NCBI GenBank assembly: GCA_900323505.1
Contig: OOIN01000037.1
Span: 372,001-436,000 of the forward strand
From: Ustilago trichophora
Taxonomy: Eukaryota; Basidiomycota; Ustilaginomycetes; Ustilaginales; Ustilaginaceae
Direction: 5' to 3'
DNA: 64,000 nt
The translations under genes were made by a program, and so were the position numbers. Of this stretch, positions 24,209 through 33,607 are shown one piece after another. The notes beneath the pieces were generated by a model that saw nothing but the letters and a program-made list of their open reading frames with translations, did not search any database and was not told the DNA's origin. Position 1 is the stretch's first letter, and each line of letters starts with the position of its first letter.

Positions 24209-27200
24209 TTACACCTGGACAAAGTCATCCTCGCCACCGTCAGCAGCTGCACTGCTTCCTGCTTCGGCTTCTCGCGATGCCTTTTCGCCTCCAAGCTGCG
24301 ACCAGTCACCAGAGTTTTTAGAAAAGTAGCGGGTGCCCATCATCTCTTCGTCTCCGTTGGGGCTTTGCAGCTCTTCACTCTCCTCCTCGTCTTCTTCGGC
24401 AGCTTCAGCTTGGAGGCCAGCAGTGCCGTTCGATAGACGTGACCGTTTAGCTGCGATGCGCGAGCCTGGCATTCGCCCACTCACGTCCATCTGCAATTTT
24501 GAGAGGTCTTGCGATCGGCGACCTGCCACAAATGCTAGGAACGGGTCCGCTGCTTTGCCGCCTGCTGAAGTGGGGCTCGCGCGGCTCGGGCTGTCCGATA
24601 AAGTGTCGTCGTCGTTCGAGGTGACGCTTTCCAGTCCACGCTGCGGTGAAGAGAGCGTGATTCCGTGATCCGAATTGGATTCTTCCATACTGTTGTCCGC
24701 CGCTTGCGATTCTTGTTCCTCCCGATGGTGTGATTCCTCTCCCTCTCCCTCTTGATCCTCGCTTTTGTCGGCCGAGCTATCCTCGTCGTGCAGTGCTTCG
24801 TGCTCGATCAGTTCGCCAGAACCACTCGAGTCGCGATCCACATTGAGCAAATGGTGCGGTTCCTCATCCAATCCATCGTCTTCTTCAATGTCGTCGTCCT
24901 CATCGTTGTCACCATAGTCAAAGAATGCGGCGCCATTGGCGTTGACCCAGTCCGATCCAAAGTCGAGCTCCATCTGACGTTTGGCTCCACCAAAGATGCT
25001 AGCTCGAGACATTTCCAGATGCTGAGCCGACTGCTCCTGCGTAGGGGGTCCAGAGGATTCCTTGTCGCCATCCCAGCCATGCCGATGCTGACTTTCCCCG
25101 TTCGAGTTATCGTCGTTCGAGTTGCCTTCGCCAACATTGCTCTCGTCATCCATCTGGAAGACGTTGATGTCGCTGTCATCACCCTCAGCGTCTACAAAGT
25201 TGTTGGTGAATCCGCCTTCGCCATCGGGTCGGTGTGGTCCGCCATCGGCAGGTCCAAGTACCAGCTTGCGTGGCGCTGCTTCGGTTCGTGCCGGCAGAGC
25301 ATGTTGGCTCAGTTCCTCATCCGACAGGATGCCAGATACAGGTTGACGCACTTCATCCGCCTCATCGTTGGCCAGCTTGGCAATCAATTTGTTCAGATCT
25401 TCCGACCTGGATTGAGGCAGGGCGTACAGCTCGTCCTTGCGGCACATCTGTCCCAACGTGCGCGAGAGGGCAATCCGCACGTCAACAACGCCGTCGTCGC
25501 CCATCTGGCTAAGGCGGCTCAGCAGCAGAAGCTCGCAAGACGATCGCTGGATGCCCGATTCGACCAATGCACCAATGCACAGCAGGCATGCAACCCGAAG
25601 ACGGTAGCCAGGGCTATCGCCCAGATCGCTCACCATGCCCAAGAAGCCGTCCGCGATGACTTGATCGTGTTCGGCGAACGCCTTGTACAGGTTTGGCACG
25701 CATTGAATACCCGCATCTCGCACTGCGCTGATCGGATCGGCGAGCGCAAGCTGCATCAATGACACCAGATTGCCTTCTTCGTCTTCCAGCAAGAACTGCC
25801 TGGCCATGCTCGGGATGTGCAGCGCCAAACGCTCGCGCAAGCGCCAGTCTCGCAGTGAACCAGAAGACCACAGCGACAGCAGTTGCCAAAGCATCTTCTC
25901 AGCTCCCGCCTGCGGCAAGCACGAGAGGAAGACGTCGATGTTGTCAAACATGGCAGTGCGCACTTCGGCGTCGTCGTCGGTCACAAATCGCGTGGCAGCG
26001 GGCAACAGATCGTCGCGCGTCGCCTCTTGCCCAATGATCTTGGCTACCTCGTGCAATGAAGCTGCCAGACTCTTGCGCACCTTGGGCTTGTCGCTCGTCG
26101 TCAGCTCGGCGTGTGCCTGCTTCAAGCGACCCCATTGGTCCGACCCTAGCGTGAGCACAACAGCGGGAAGGTTGTAAGCAACCACAAGCGGGCGTTCGGG
26201 ATCAAAGTTGTTGACGCGGAAGTTGTTGTCCCAGGGTGCGGCGTCCATCATCGAGCTTTCGTTGCCTCCATAGCCAAAGCTGGCCAGCAGCGAGTCTTGG
26301 TCGTCGCGCAGGGATGAGGGTACACCCAAGTTCGAGTCTGCATCCATCATCATGGCGCTCTCTTCCTCGAATAGCGCTTCGGTGCCTTCAGGATCGCTCG
26401 TCTTGTCAAACGTCAGCGATGCGTCGCCTTGCTGCGGCGGACCATCGAATGGCTCGCCCAGGAAGAAGCGCACGAGCTCTTCGGGTACACCAGCTTCCGT
26501 GTTGTGGAACATGTAGATGACCTCGCCAATGATCTCGAGCGCAGCCATCCTGACTTGACGCGAGACGTCGTTGACCAGTGCTCGCATGAAGAGGAGCGTC
26601 TGTTCGCGTCGCAGCTTATCGTCCAGCCGGCCAAGGATAGCAGGGATGGAGAAGCAGGCGGCTTGTCGAACGTGCCAGTTGCGGTCGTGGATGGCCTTGT
26701 TGAGGGCCGGAAGGACAGTTTGCTCGACTGCCTCAACCGTCATGTTGCGTGACAGAGGTCCGAGCGAGCTCGCAACCTCCTTCCGCACGTAGAACGCGCC
26801 ATCGTCGATGAGCTTGAGTACTTCGGGTGCGAATCGGTGCAACAATGTGTCTTGAGGGATGAGCTCGTCCGCCGCCAGAGCCGCAAGGAGGCTGACGGAG
26901 GCCATGCGACCAACAGCCGATTCTTCGTCCTCGTCAATCTGCACATCGCTCGCCGAGCCATCGCTCTGCTGACCCCAGAAGTTTTTGTCCTGGCTCCATG
27001 CAACTGCCTCGGCCGATTCTTGTTCCTCGTCCATGGCATCGTTGGAAGCAGCTGCAGGTCCGCACGAAGCGCTGACCTCAGAAGCGGCCTTGTCCTTCTC
27101 CGAGTCATCTGCACTGTCTTCCTCCATAGCTTCATCTGTTCCTGACGAGTGGTGTTGCGATTTGTTCTCGGCGGATGTTTGCTCAGACGAAGCTTGAGCT

Positions 27201-30151
27201 TGAGACTGCTCTTCGCCATTCTCGCCCTGCGCAGCGCCGGCACGACCGTGATTAAGCTGTGCCAGTGCAAGCGCAACATTCTCGAGCAATTCGTTCTTGA
27301 CGGCCAGCCTGGCCTGATCATCAAAGTGATAGTCTTCGTGTGGAACGGGCTGACCGTCACGACCCGAGGCATGTACAATGTAACTCTCGAGATCCTGCTC
27401 CTGCTGTCGCGCCTGCACCTCCTCTTGGCTCTTTTCGGCGAGCTCTTCTTTCGAAAACTCGAGATCGCGGCGGTCGAGACGGTAGAAGAGATGCACCAGC
27501 GATTGTTGAGTCGCACCGGCAATGATCGTGTTCTGGTTGAGCAAGAGGGCGCAGAGCAACGTGGTGAAGGCGGCGAGGCTGATCCTCGGTCGCGGTGCTC
27601 TTTCTGTTTGTTCGTCGTCTGCACTTTGCATCTCGGTGGACTCGTCGTCAAGCTCGACAATGGGGCAGTTGCGGAAGAAGAACCACATGACCCGGCCGAT
27701 CTCGGGAGCGAAAGCGGCACATACATCGAGCTCGTCGGTAGCCAGGCCATGGAGCAGCGGGAAGATATACTCAACGGCATCGTTGAGGTCCACCTCTCTG
27801 ATCCAGTCTGGCAGCGATTGCGAAACCAACACCCTGTGATACGCCATGTCGCTCTTGGCAAACAAGAAGATGCGCTCAAGCGTGTTGAGGCTTTCTTCGG
27901 CGTTCTCGAGAGCAGCGCTGAAGCCCTGCTCATCATCGTCGTCGTCGTCGTCGTCGTCGTCCTCATCGTCATCCTCGTCGACACCGCTGACACCCTCTTC
28001 CATCATTGCATCCATGGGCTGTGCTTCTCCGGCGTCGAGACCAAGTGCCGAGGGCATGACAGCGTCCGAGAGCTGAGCATCGCCTGTGATGCCAAGCTGC
28101 TGGGTTTGCTGCGCGCTGGGCTCGTCACGGAAGAAGTTGAGCATGGCACTGCTTGCCGAACCTTTCTGCGCGGCGAGAGCTCGGGCAGAGTTCTCGGCCT
28201 GGGCAAGGGGATCCAATGGGCTGCGCATGTGCTCAATGACAGTGATGGGAGGCGGGACCACGCTGGACCTGGTCAAGCTGGGTCGCTTTGGCAGCGACGG
28301 GCGTTCCGGAACCGTGTTGGCGTTATCGCTACCCTGCAAAGTGTGCTCTGCATCTTGGCTCCGCGATTCGTCCGCTTCGTGGATACCGTTGGCCTCGCCG
28401 TGCACAGGAACCTCACGTCGTTCGTCCTCGTCGGCAGCGTTGTCCGCGTCGGCAATGTCCTCGTCATCGTACTCTGAGCCTTCCAAGTCCTCGTCGTTGG
28501 TGCCTACGCTCTCCCTCTCCGAGTTGGAACCATCTTCTTCGGAGCCGACGTCGTCCGGGTCGTCACTGAGTTCGTAGCCCGAGCGCGGTGGCATGGCGAT
28601 GAAGCTGCGTGTCTTGGGCGGGCTTTCGCTGAGACCCATGTTGGAGCCGTTGGGCGCCATAGCAGCCGATGCCGAGAGTTCGAGGAAGGGCGAGCGTGGT
28701 GAAGCGGGTGACATCTTGGGCGAAGGCGTTCTGGCGGGGAGCGGCAATGCCTGAGGGACGGGCACCGAGCTACTTCGCTTCTTTGGATTGACGGTGAACG
28801 TTGCCGATGGCGACTCGGCGCGTTCTGGCAACCAAGAGGAACCTGTGCTGCTGGTGCGATGCGACACGAGTGCGCTGGCGGCATCGACGTGTGGCGCCGC
28901 TTCTGTGGCTGGAGAAAGGACTCTGCTGGCAGGACTTTGAGAGGCAAGCGTGGCACCAGCACTAGCTGGTCTTGAAGTCTCTCCTGGTGTGCCAGGTGCA
29001 GATGGAGGTGTGAAGCCGATCTTGATGACCGGTTCGGTCCGGGCGGTCTCGAGGCTCCTGCGTGGGCTTTTTGAGGGATCATGGCTATCACGAAGAGCGC
29101 TAGGGCTCATGCGGAGGATAGGCGAAGACGAAGAGCCACGCAGCTCATGCGGTCGCCGCGCCTTGGGTCTTCCGAGCACGGTTGAAGAACCTGCGGGAGA
29201 GCTCGAATCGAAGGAAGTGGAAGGAGACCTGGAGAGATCCATAGAATTGGACAGCGCAGAAGGCGAAGCGCGGCCGGGAGAGCCTGCTACAGGAGATATG
29301 GAGCCCATCCGTCGCAGCTGGTCAGCACGATCCGGAGTGGAGGAGCGGGGCCAGACCGAGTCCCAAGCATGCTGCGACTCGGGATTGGCGGGCACAGTAG
29401 GTGGAGAGGCTGATGGCAAGAAAATGGGCGAAGGTGCGCGGAAAGGTGCGGTGGCGAGATCGGTGCTGGCGCGACGAGCATGCGCAAGACCGGCGTGGGC
29501 CGACATGGTGGACTGGAGGCGTGGCGAGATGGGTGCACCGGAGAAGCTGCGGGCGGGTGAAGCAGTGCGGCGGGTGCTGCCTTCGGATAGGTGGTGCGAT
29601 GTGGCATTGGGTTGATGACGATCAGGGTTGCGAGCATTGGATCGGCGCGCCTCTGATGTGAAGCTTGCATCGGGAGAAGCACTGCCGGTGCTGCTGCTGC
29701 TCGAGGTTGAGCTGGAACCGGCGCTGACTTTGCGTGCTGATGGGTAGAGGTTTGGAGAGCTGGAGGGTGTCAGATTGGTGGTGTTGGATATTGGCTTTGC
29801 ACGGGAAACCGAAAGGCCTGAAGGATAGTCATGAGAGCCATTGACAGCACGAGAAGGGTCGAACGAGGTGGAAGATGCGTCGGATGAGTTGGCGTGGTGA
29901 TCTGTACCTCCAAGATCAGCAACACCCCAAGAGCGGTCGGAGGATTGCAAGGGACCAAAGCCTAGGATGGGACTTGTGCGGTCTTTTGTGTCGATCGAGT
30001 GGTTGCGGTTGTGGTGGTGATGTCTGCCTCGAAGTGCTGAGCCCATGGGACGAGATGGAGGTTGGTCGAGTCTAGGTGACAGACTGAAATTGGCATTGAT
30101 GCCATCCTCGGAGACCTTGATCTCTGGTTCCTTGGGACGATCTTCCGCCAT
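24209..30151 (-). CDS. HEAT-repeat protein like PP4 regulatory subunit 1
   Basis: This 1980-residue protein has an uninterrupted frame from the ATG at 30151. Residues 1 to about 720 are Ser/Pro-rich and disordered, then comes a poly-Asp tract (about 720-740). Three HEAT-repeat blocks follow: about 775-910 (starting RVLVSQSLPDWIREVDLN), 1085-1220 (DDGAFYVRKEVASSLGPLSRN and HDRNWHVRQAACFSIPAI) and 1320-1585 (DKPKVRKSLAASLHEVAKII). The tail is acidic. The order and the VRK/VRQAA helices resemble PPP4R1, which binds the PP4 catalytic subunit and directs its substrate choice, but human PPP4R1 is only about 950 residues. A PP2A A-type scaffold is less likely because of the acidic inserts. The regulatory role is inferred from the fold; family confidence is moderate. 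Confidence 0.68.
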   Translation of the reverse strand: MAEDRPKEPEIKVSEDGINANFSLSPRLDQPPSRPMGSALRGRHHHHNRNHSIDTKDRTSPILGFGPLQSSDRSWGVADLGGTDHHANSSDASSTSFDPSRAVNGSHDYPSGLSVSRAKPISNTTNLTPSSSPNLYPSARKVSAGSSSTSSSSSTGSASPDASFTSEARRSNARNPDRHQPNATSHHLSEGSTRRTASPARSFSGAPISPRLQSTMSAHAGLAHARRASTDLATAPFRAPSPIFLPSASPPTVPANPESQHAWDSVWPRSSTPDRADQLRRMGSISPVAGSPGRASPSALSNSMDLSRSPSTSFDSSSPAGSSTVLGRPKARRPHELRGSSSSPILRMSPSALRDSHDPSKSPRRSLETARTEPVIKIGFTPPSAPGTPGETSRPASAGATLASQSPASRVLSPATEAAPHVDAASALVSHRTSSTGSSWLPERAESPSATFTVNPKKRSSSVPVPQALPLPARTPSPKMSPASPRSPFLELSASAAMAPNGSNMGLSESPPKTRSFIAMPPRSGYELSDDPDDVGSEEDGSNSERESVGTNDEDLEGSEYDDEDIADADNAADEDERREVPVHGEANGIHEADESRSQDAEHTLQGSDNANTVPERPSLPKRPSLTRSSVVPPPITVIEHMRSPLDPLAQAENSARALAAQKGSASSAMLNFFRDEPSAQQTQQLGITGDAQLSDAVMPSALGLDAGEAQPMDAMMEEGVSGVDEDDDEDDDDDDDDDDEQGFSAALENAEESLNTLERIFLFAKSDMAYHRVLVSQSLPDWIREVDLNDAVEYIFPLLHGLATDELDVCAAFAPEIGRVMWFFFRNCPIVELDDESTEMQSADDEQTERAPRPRISLAAFTTLLCALLLNQNTIIAGATQQSLVHLFYRLDRRDLEFSKEELAEKSQEEVQARQQEQDLESYIVHASGRDGQPVPHEDYHFDDQARLAVKNELLENVALALAQLNHGRAGAAQGENGEEQSQAQASSEQTSAENKSQHHSSGTDEAMEEDSADDSEKDKAASEVSASCGPAAASNDAMDEEQESAEAVAWSQDKNFWGQQSDGSASDVQIDEDEESAVGRMASVSLLAALAADELIPQDTLLHRFAPEVLKLIDDGAFYVRKEVASSLGPLSRNMTVEAVEQTVLPALNKAIHDRNWHVRQAACFSIPAILGRLDDKLRREQTLLFMRALVNDVSRQVRMAALEIIGEVIYMFHNTEAGVPEELVRFFLGEPFDGPPQQGDASLTFDKTSDPEGTEALFEEESAMMMDADSNLGVPSSLRDDQDSLLASFGYGGNESSMMDAAPWDNNFRVNNFDPERPLVVAYNLPAVVLTLGSDQWGRLKQAHAELTTSDKPKVRKSLAASLHEVAKIIGQEATRDDLLPAATRFVTDDDAEVRTAMFDNIDVFLSCLPQAGAEKMLWQLLSLWSSGSLRDWRLRERLALHIPSMARQFLLEDEEGNLVSLMQLALADPISAVRDAGIQCVPNLYKAFAEHDQVIADGFLGMVSDLGDSPGYRLRVACLLCIGALVESGIQRSSCELLLLSRLSQMGDDGVVDVRIALSRTLGQMCRKDELYALPQSRSEDLNKLIAKLANDEADEVRQPVSGILSDEELSQHALPARTEAAPRKLVLGPADGGPHRPDGEGGFTNNFVDAEGDDSDINVFQMDDESNVGEGNSNDDNSNGESQHRHGWDGDKESSGPPTQEQSAQHLEMSRASIFGGAKRQMELDFGSDWVNANGAAFFDYGDNDEDDDIEEDDGLDEEPHHLLNVDRDSSGSGELIEHEALHDEDSSADKSEDQEGEGEESHHREEQESQAADNSMEESNSDHGITLSSPQRGLESVTSNDDDTLSDSPSRASPTSAGGKAADPFLAFVAGRRSQDLSKLQMDVSGRMPGSRIAAKRSRLSNGTAGLQAEAAEEDEEESEELQSPNGDEEMMGTRYFSKNSGDWSQLGGEKASREAEAGSSAAADGGEDDFVQV

Positions 30152-31856
30152 TGTTGCGGATGGCCAGATGACGAGTCACTCGAACGTTTCGAGCGCTCTT
30201 ATTATCGGCAATGCAAGTGTTTTCGGCCTGTACTGGCTTGCTCGTAAGGAGTGTCGATCGTTCGGCGACTGATGGAGCTGAAAACAAGATCGCCTGATTG
30301 ATGGTCAACTGAAAGACCGACAACGCCGTGGAAGGTCGGGTCGAACGGATAGAACAGATCGAGGAGCACTCGGCTGGGTGACTGAGCTAAAGAGTGAGTG
30401 CCAGGTTCAGAAACAACACATAGTGGGCTGCGCTACGTTGACGGACCTAGAGGAAAAACTGACTGACAAGCTCGTATGCAGGTAGACGAGGGATCTGCCG
30501 AGCAAAATGGCGTAACGGGACTACAGAAGCAAGTGTTGGCAGGGTGGATGCAGTGTCGACGATTGTGCTGCGCCGAAACGCCGGTTGACACTTTTTGAGG
30601 GTGATGAGGAAGAGTTGGTGGTAGTGTGATGAGTCGGCACTCGATGGAGAGAGGCCTTTGCTTTGTGACCAGGACGGTCCGGAGCTTTGATGAGGATTCC
30701 TGTTGACTGTGGATGTCGACGACGAATGTAAAAAAAGGCGATCTTGATCACGAGCTGTCTCGCAGTTCGGCCTCTCAGCCCTCGATTCACCTCGCGACTT
30801 TGGTCATAAAAGAAAAGAAAAAGAAAAGAAAAAAAAAAAACACTCTCACACACAAAAGAAAAGGAAAAAGAGAAAAAGAGAAAAAGTCGGATCGACTGTA
30901 CATACAGGCCAAATAGCCGGACGAGTCAAAATTGCTATGTATACTGTACAGTACACAGCACAAGCACAAACACACGCCACAGCTCTCTATTGTGCCAAAC
31001 AGCGTTCAAGACTCAATTCCGATCTTGGTTGTGGATGATAGATCCTGTGGGCGCGACCCAACACCATTAGTCCGTCCCAACAACGAGCAAATTGACCAAA
31101 GCAAATCATCTACTGACACTGAATGGAGCAAGTCGTAACAGGCAACAGCCTTTCATCGCTCTTCATTTGTTGCGCTAAGCGTCCTAGTCTGTTGCCGAGC
31201 ACCGCATCGACACAAGACGTTCATGTTGCGAGACTGCTGGCGTAGCTCGTACCGATTCAAGAATAATGAAGTCCAAGTGCTGCCTCATGTGTCGTTTGAC
31301 GAGGCTCGAGCGGTGTAAGCAAGGACTTGAGCCTCGCTGGCCAAGTCGAGATGAGGTGGGCTGTGTGACTGGAAACAAAAGTACAGACAGACAGTTGCAC
31401 AAGGCGCAATCTGAGGATTCGATAAACAGGCTGGAATCGAGGCGAAGCAGACGTAAGATTACAAACAGAAGCGGTTGGAAACATGCGAGAACGAAATAAA
31501 GGTTTTGAGATGGTAGGGTCGAGCGGTCGACTAAGAAGAGACGGAAGGAATCAATCTGGAGACGGAAGATGCCAAGTCGAGAGACATGGAAGGTGGGTCG
31601 TTGAGCCAGCCTGTCGATGCGATCTGCCTAGCGACAACAAGATGCTTCGCCAGGCAGCCCAAGAGAGGGAGAGAGAGAGAGAATGCGTATGAACAGGTTT
31701 GATAATCTGTGTCTGAGCAAACAACAGATTCGAGTATCTGGAGGCCAGCGGCACTGGCTGTTAAGGAGGTAGGACTCTGCGGTTTGCGTGCGCATCATGC
31801 ATATTGAAAAGGTCCGTGTCGCCTTGGATGCGGGCGCAGGGCAGAGTTGTGTGCGA
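30152..31856. promoter_or_regulatory. Upstream region of the PP4R1-like gene and 3' side of ATG8
   Basis: This 1.7-kb stretch has no convincing gene. It holds A/G-rich tracts near 30810-30890, a TACTGTACAGTACA palindrome at 30942-30955 and a GAGA run near 31667-31681. Both flanking genes are on the minus strand, so the left part is the promoter of the PP4R1-like gene and the right part is the ATG8 3' UTR. Confidence 0.5.
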
Positions 31857-32213
31857 TTAGAGACCACCGAAAGTGTTCTCGCCAGAGTACGAGACGTACA
31901 GGAAACCGTCCTCGTCCTTGTGCTCCTCGTAGATGGCGCTCATGAGCGCTGCTGTCGCCGGCAGAACCTCGTCAACAAAGATGAAGATGGCCTTCTCGGG
32001 TGCGAGCTTGATTCGCTTGCGGATGACATAGACAAACTGGCCAACTGTGAGATCCGAGGGCACCAAGTACTTTTTCTTGTCAATCGTAGGGATGTCGGTG
32101 CGATCGGCCTTTTCGCAGATGACGGGAATGCGATCGGGGTACTTTTGGCGGATTCTCTCGGCCTCGGCCTTGCGCTTCTCGAACGAGTGCTCGTTCTTGA
32201 AAGCCGAACGCAT
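31857..32213 (-). CDS. ATG8: Atg8 ubiquitin-like autophagy protein
   Basis: This 118-residue protein is conjugated to phosphatidylethanolamine on autophagosome membranes, where it drives membrane growth and captures cargo receptors. It begins [20 protein letters not shown]. Tyr49 and Leu50 of the LIR-binding hydrophobic pocket are present. The C-terminus is TFGGL, so Atg4 would cut after Gly116 and remove only Gly-Leu. The length matches fungal Atg8. The coding frame is intronless, although a candidate intron lies in the 5' leader. It is head-to-head with SPT16 over 1.4 kb. In smut fungi, autophagy genes including atg8 have been linked to morphogenesis and virulence. Identification is certain. 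Confidence 0.98.
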   Translation of the reverse strand: MRSAFKNEHSFEKRKAEAERIRQKYPDRIPVICEKADRTDIPTIDKKKYLVPSDLTVGQFVYVIRKRIKLAPEKAIFIFVDEVLPATAALMSAIYEEHKDEDGFLYVSYSGENTFGGL

Positions 32214-33607
32214 CTTGCCACTAGACGGTAGGCGCTGCTTGTGTTGAGTGTCTGGGTGAGCTTATCAGCTTCGCAGAGAGAGTTGACCCTTGGTATGCAA
32301 TCTCACTTTCGAGCAGCGCAGTAGATTGGCTCGAAGATCGGGGATGATCAGAAAGCGTTGCTCCGTTGGATGAAAGGATGCAGCGTGCGCTGAAGGGATC
32401 GAGGATGACTTGGAGTCGAAGGGTGCGAGGGCAATGACGATGGATTGCTTCTACGTCTTGTACAAATGTGTTGATGGATTGCAAGTAGCAAGATACGCAG
32501 GGAGAATGAGAAGAGTTGCGATGTGGATGGTAATGACGAGGATGGGGTGGTGAGGATGATGGTAGTGACAGCGACAGAGTGCTTGTCTACTGTGCTGTTG
32601 TGTATTTGTGTGGAGGATGATGAGCGGAGGGTGAGCAGCTCCATCCGCAACGATACGCTGTGACACTGTGGCACTGTATCCGTGCTGGCTCAACACACGC
32701 GCGCAGTCAGTCGAAAAGCACATACTGTACGTACTGTACAGGACACACGCACACACACAGGCTCCGCATTCAAGCTAAGCCATTGCGACGCTGTGCTGCG
32801 CCGTGTGGATTCACGGGCCACCTGCCGCGCTTTGGTGCGCTCCCAAAAGGACCCTTTTTTTTTTTCAAAAATTGGGCTGCGTTGAACCCTTTGGTGTTGC
32901 TTAGCACCGTAGAGCTGAGCACACACACACATCTCAGGCGTGATTACAGAGGCTGCTCTCGTGCGTAGCCAAAACCACTAACAGCCAGAGAGGGGTTTGC
33001 GAGCTGCGTTCTTTGTGACTCCTGAACTGCGCGATCCGGCCGTCAACCTCCACCAAAAATCGGAAACCCTCTAAGCTGTTAAGCTGAACAAATAGTGACA
33101 TTCTTTGTCTCGATCCCGATGGCCGATGTATGTATATCGGGAATGCACGAGGTGATCAACTGTGACAAAGCGACATCTCGAAGCCAGACCGACGCGCTTT
33201 GGAAGAAAAATGCGACACGCTCCCAATTTCACTAAAACATGAGTGAGCCAGATAGCGGCTCAGCACGAGTGCCGAAGCACACTTCAGAGAGAGAGAGAGA
33301 GAGTCTCTGACTTCCCACAGCTCGACTTTGGACTCAGCCTTTTCCGCTTCTCAGTGTTTCCCACCATCACCTCGCATCAGCTCCTTCAGCTGTACATATC
33401 TCTTCGATAGCGGCGCTTATATTGGACGCTCTACACAAGTGGCTTGCTACTCATCCCAAGCAATCGAGCTCTGACAGAGCCTGCGCAAGACCGCAACCTT
33501 TTGTCGGCCTGTACGAGGCACTATCGAACTTCCACTTTGGATCGCAGGCATTCACCGCAACCGATCGTGTACACTTCTAGCTGCGCAAAAGCTAGCTCGA
33601 CCCAACC
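32214..33607. promoter_or_regulatory. Divergent promoter region between ATG8 and SPT16
   Basis: This 1.39-kb head-to-head region contains a TACTGTAC double palindrome at 32723-32740, a T-rich run near 32857-32867 and a GAGA run at 33285-33303. A C-rich leader runs into the SPT16 start. No gene is seen in it. Confidence 0.55.
32252..32306 (-). other. Candidate 5'-UTR intron of ATG8
   Basis: On the minus strand a GTGAGA donor at 32306 and a CACCCAG acceptor at 32252 bracket 55 bp, with a CTGAT branch-like element before the acceptor. It ends 38 bp before the ATG8 start codon. It is inferred from splice signals alone. Confidence 0.35.
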
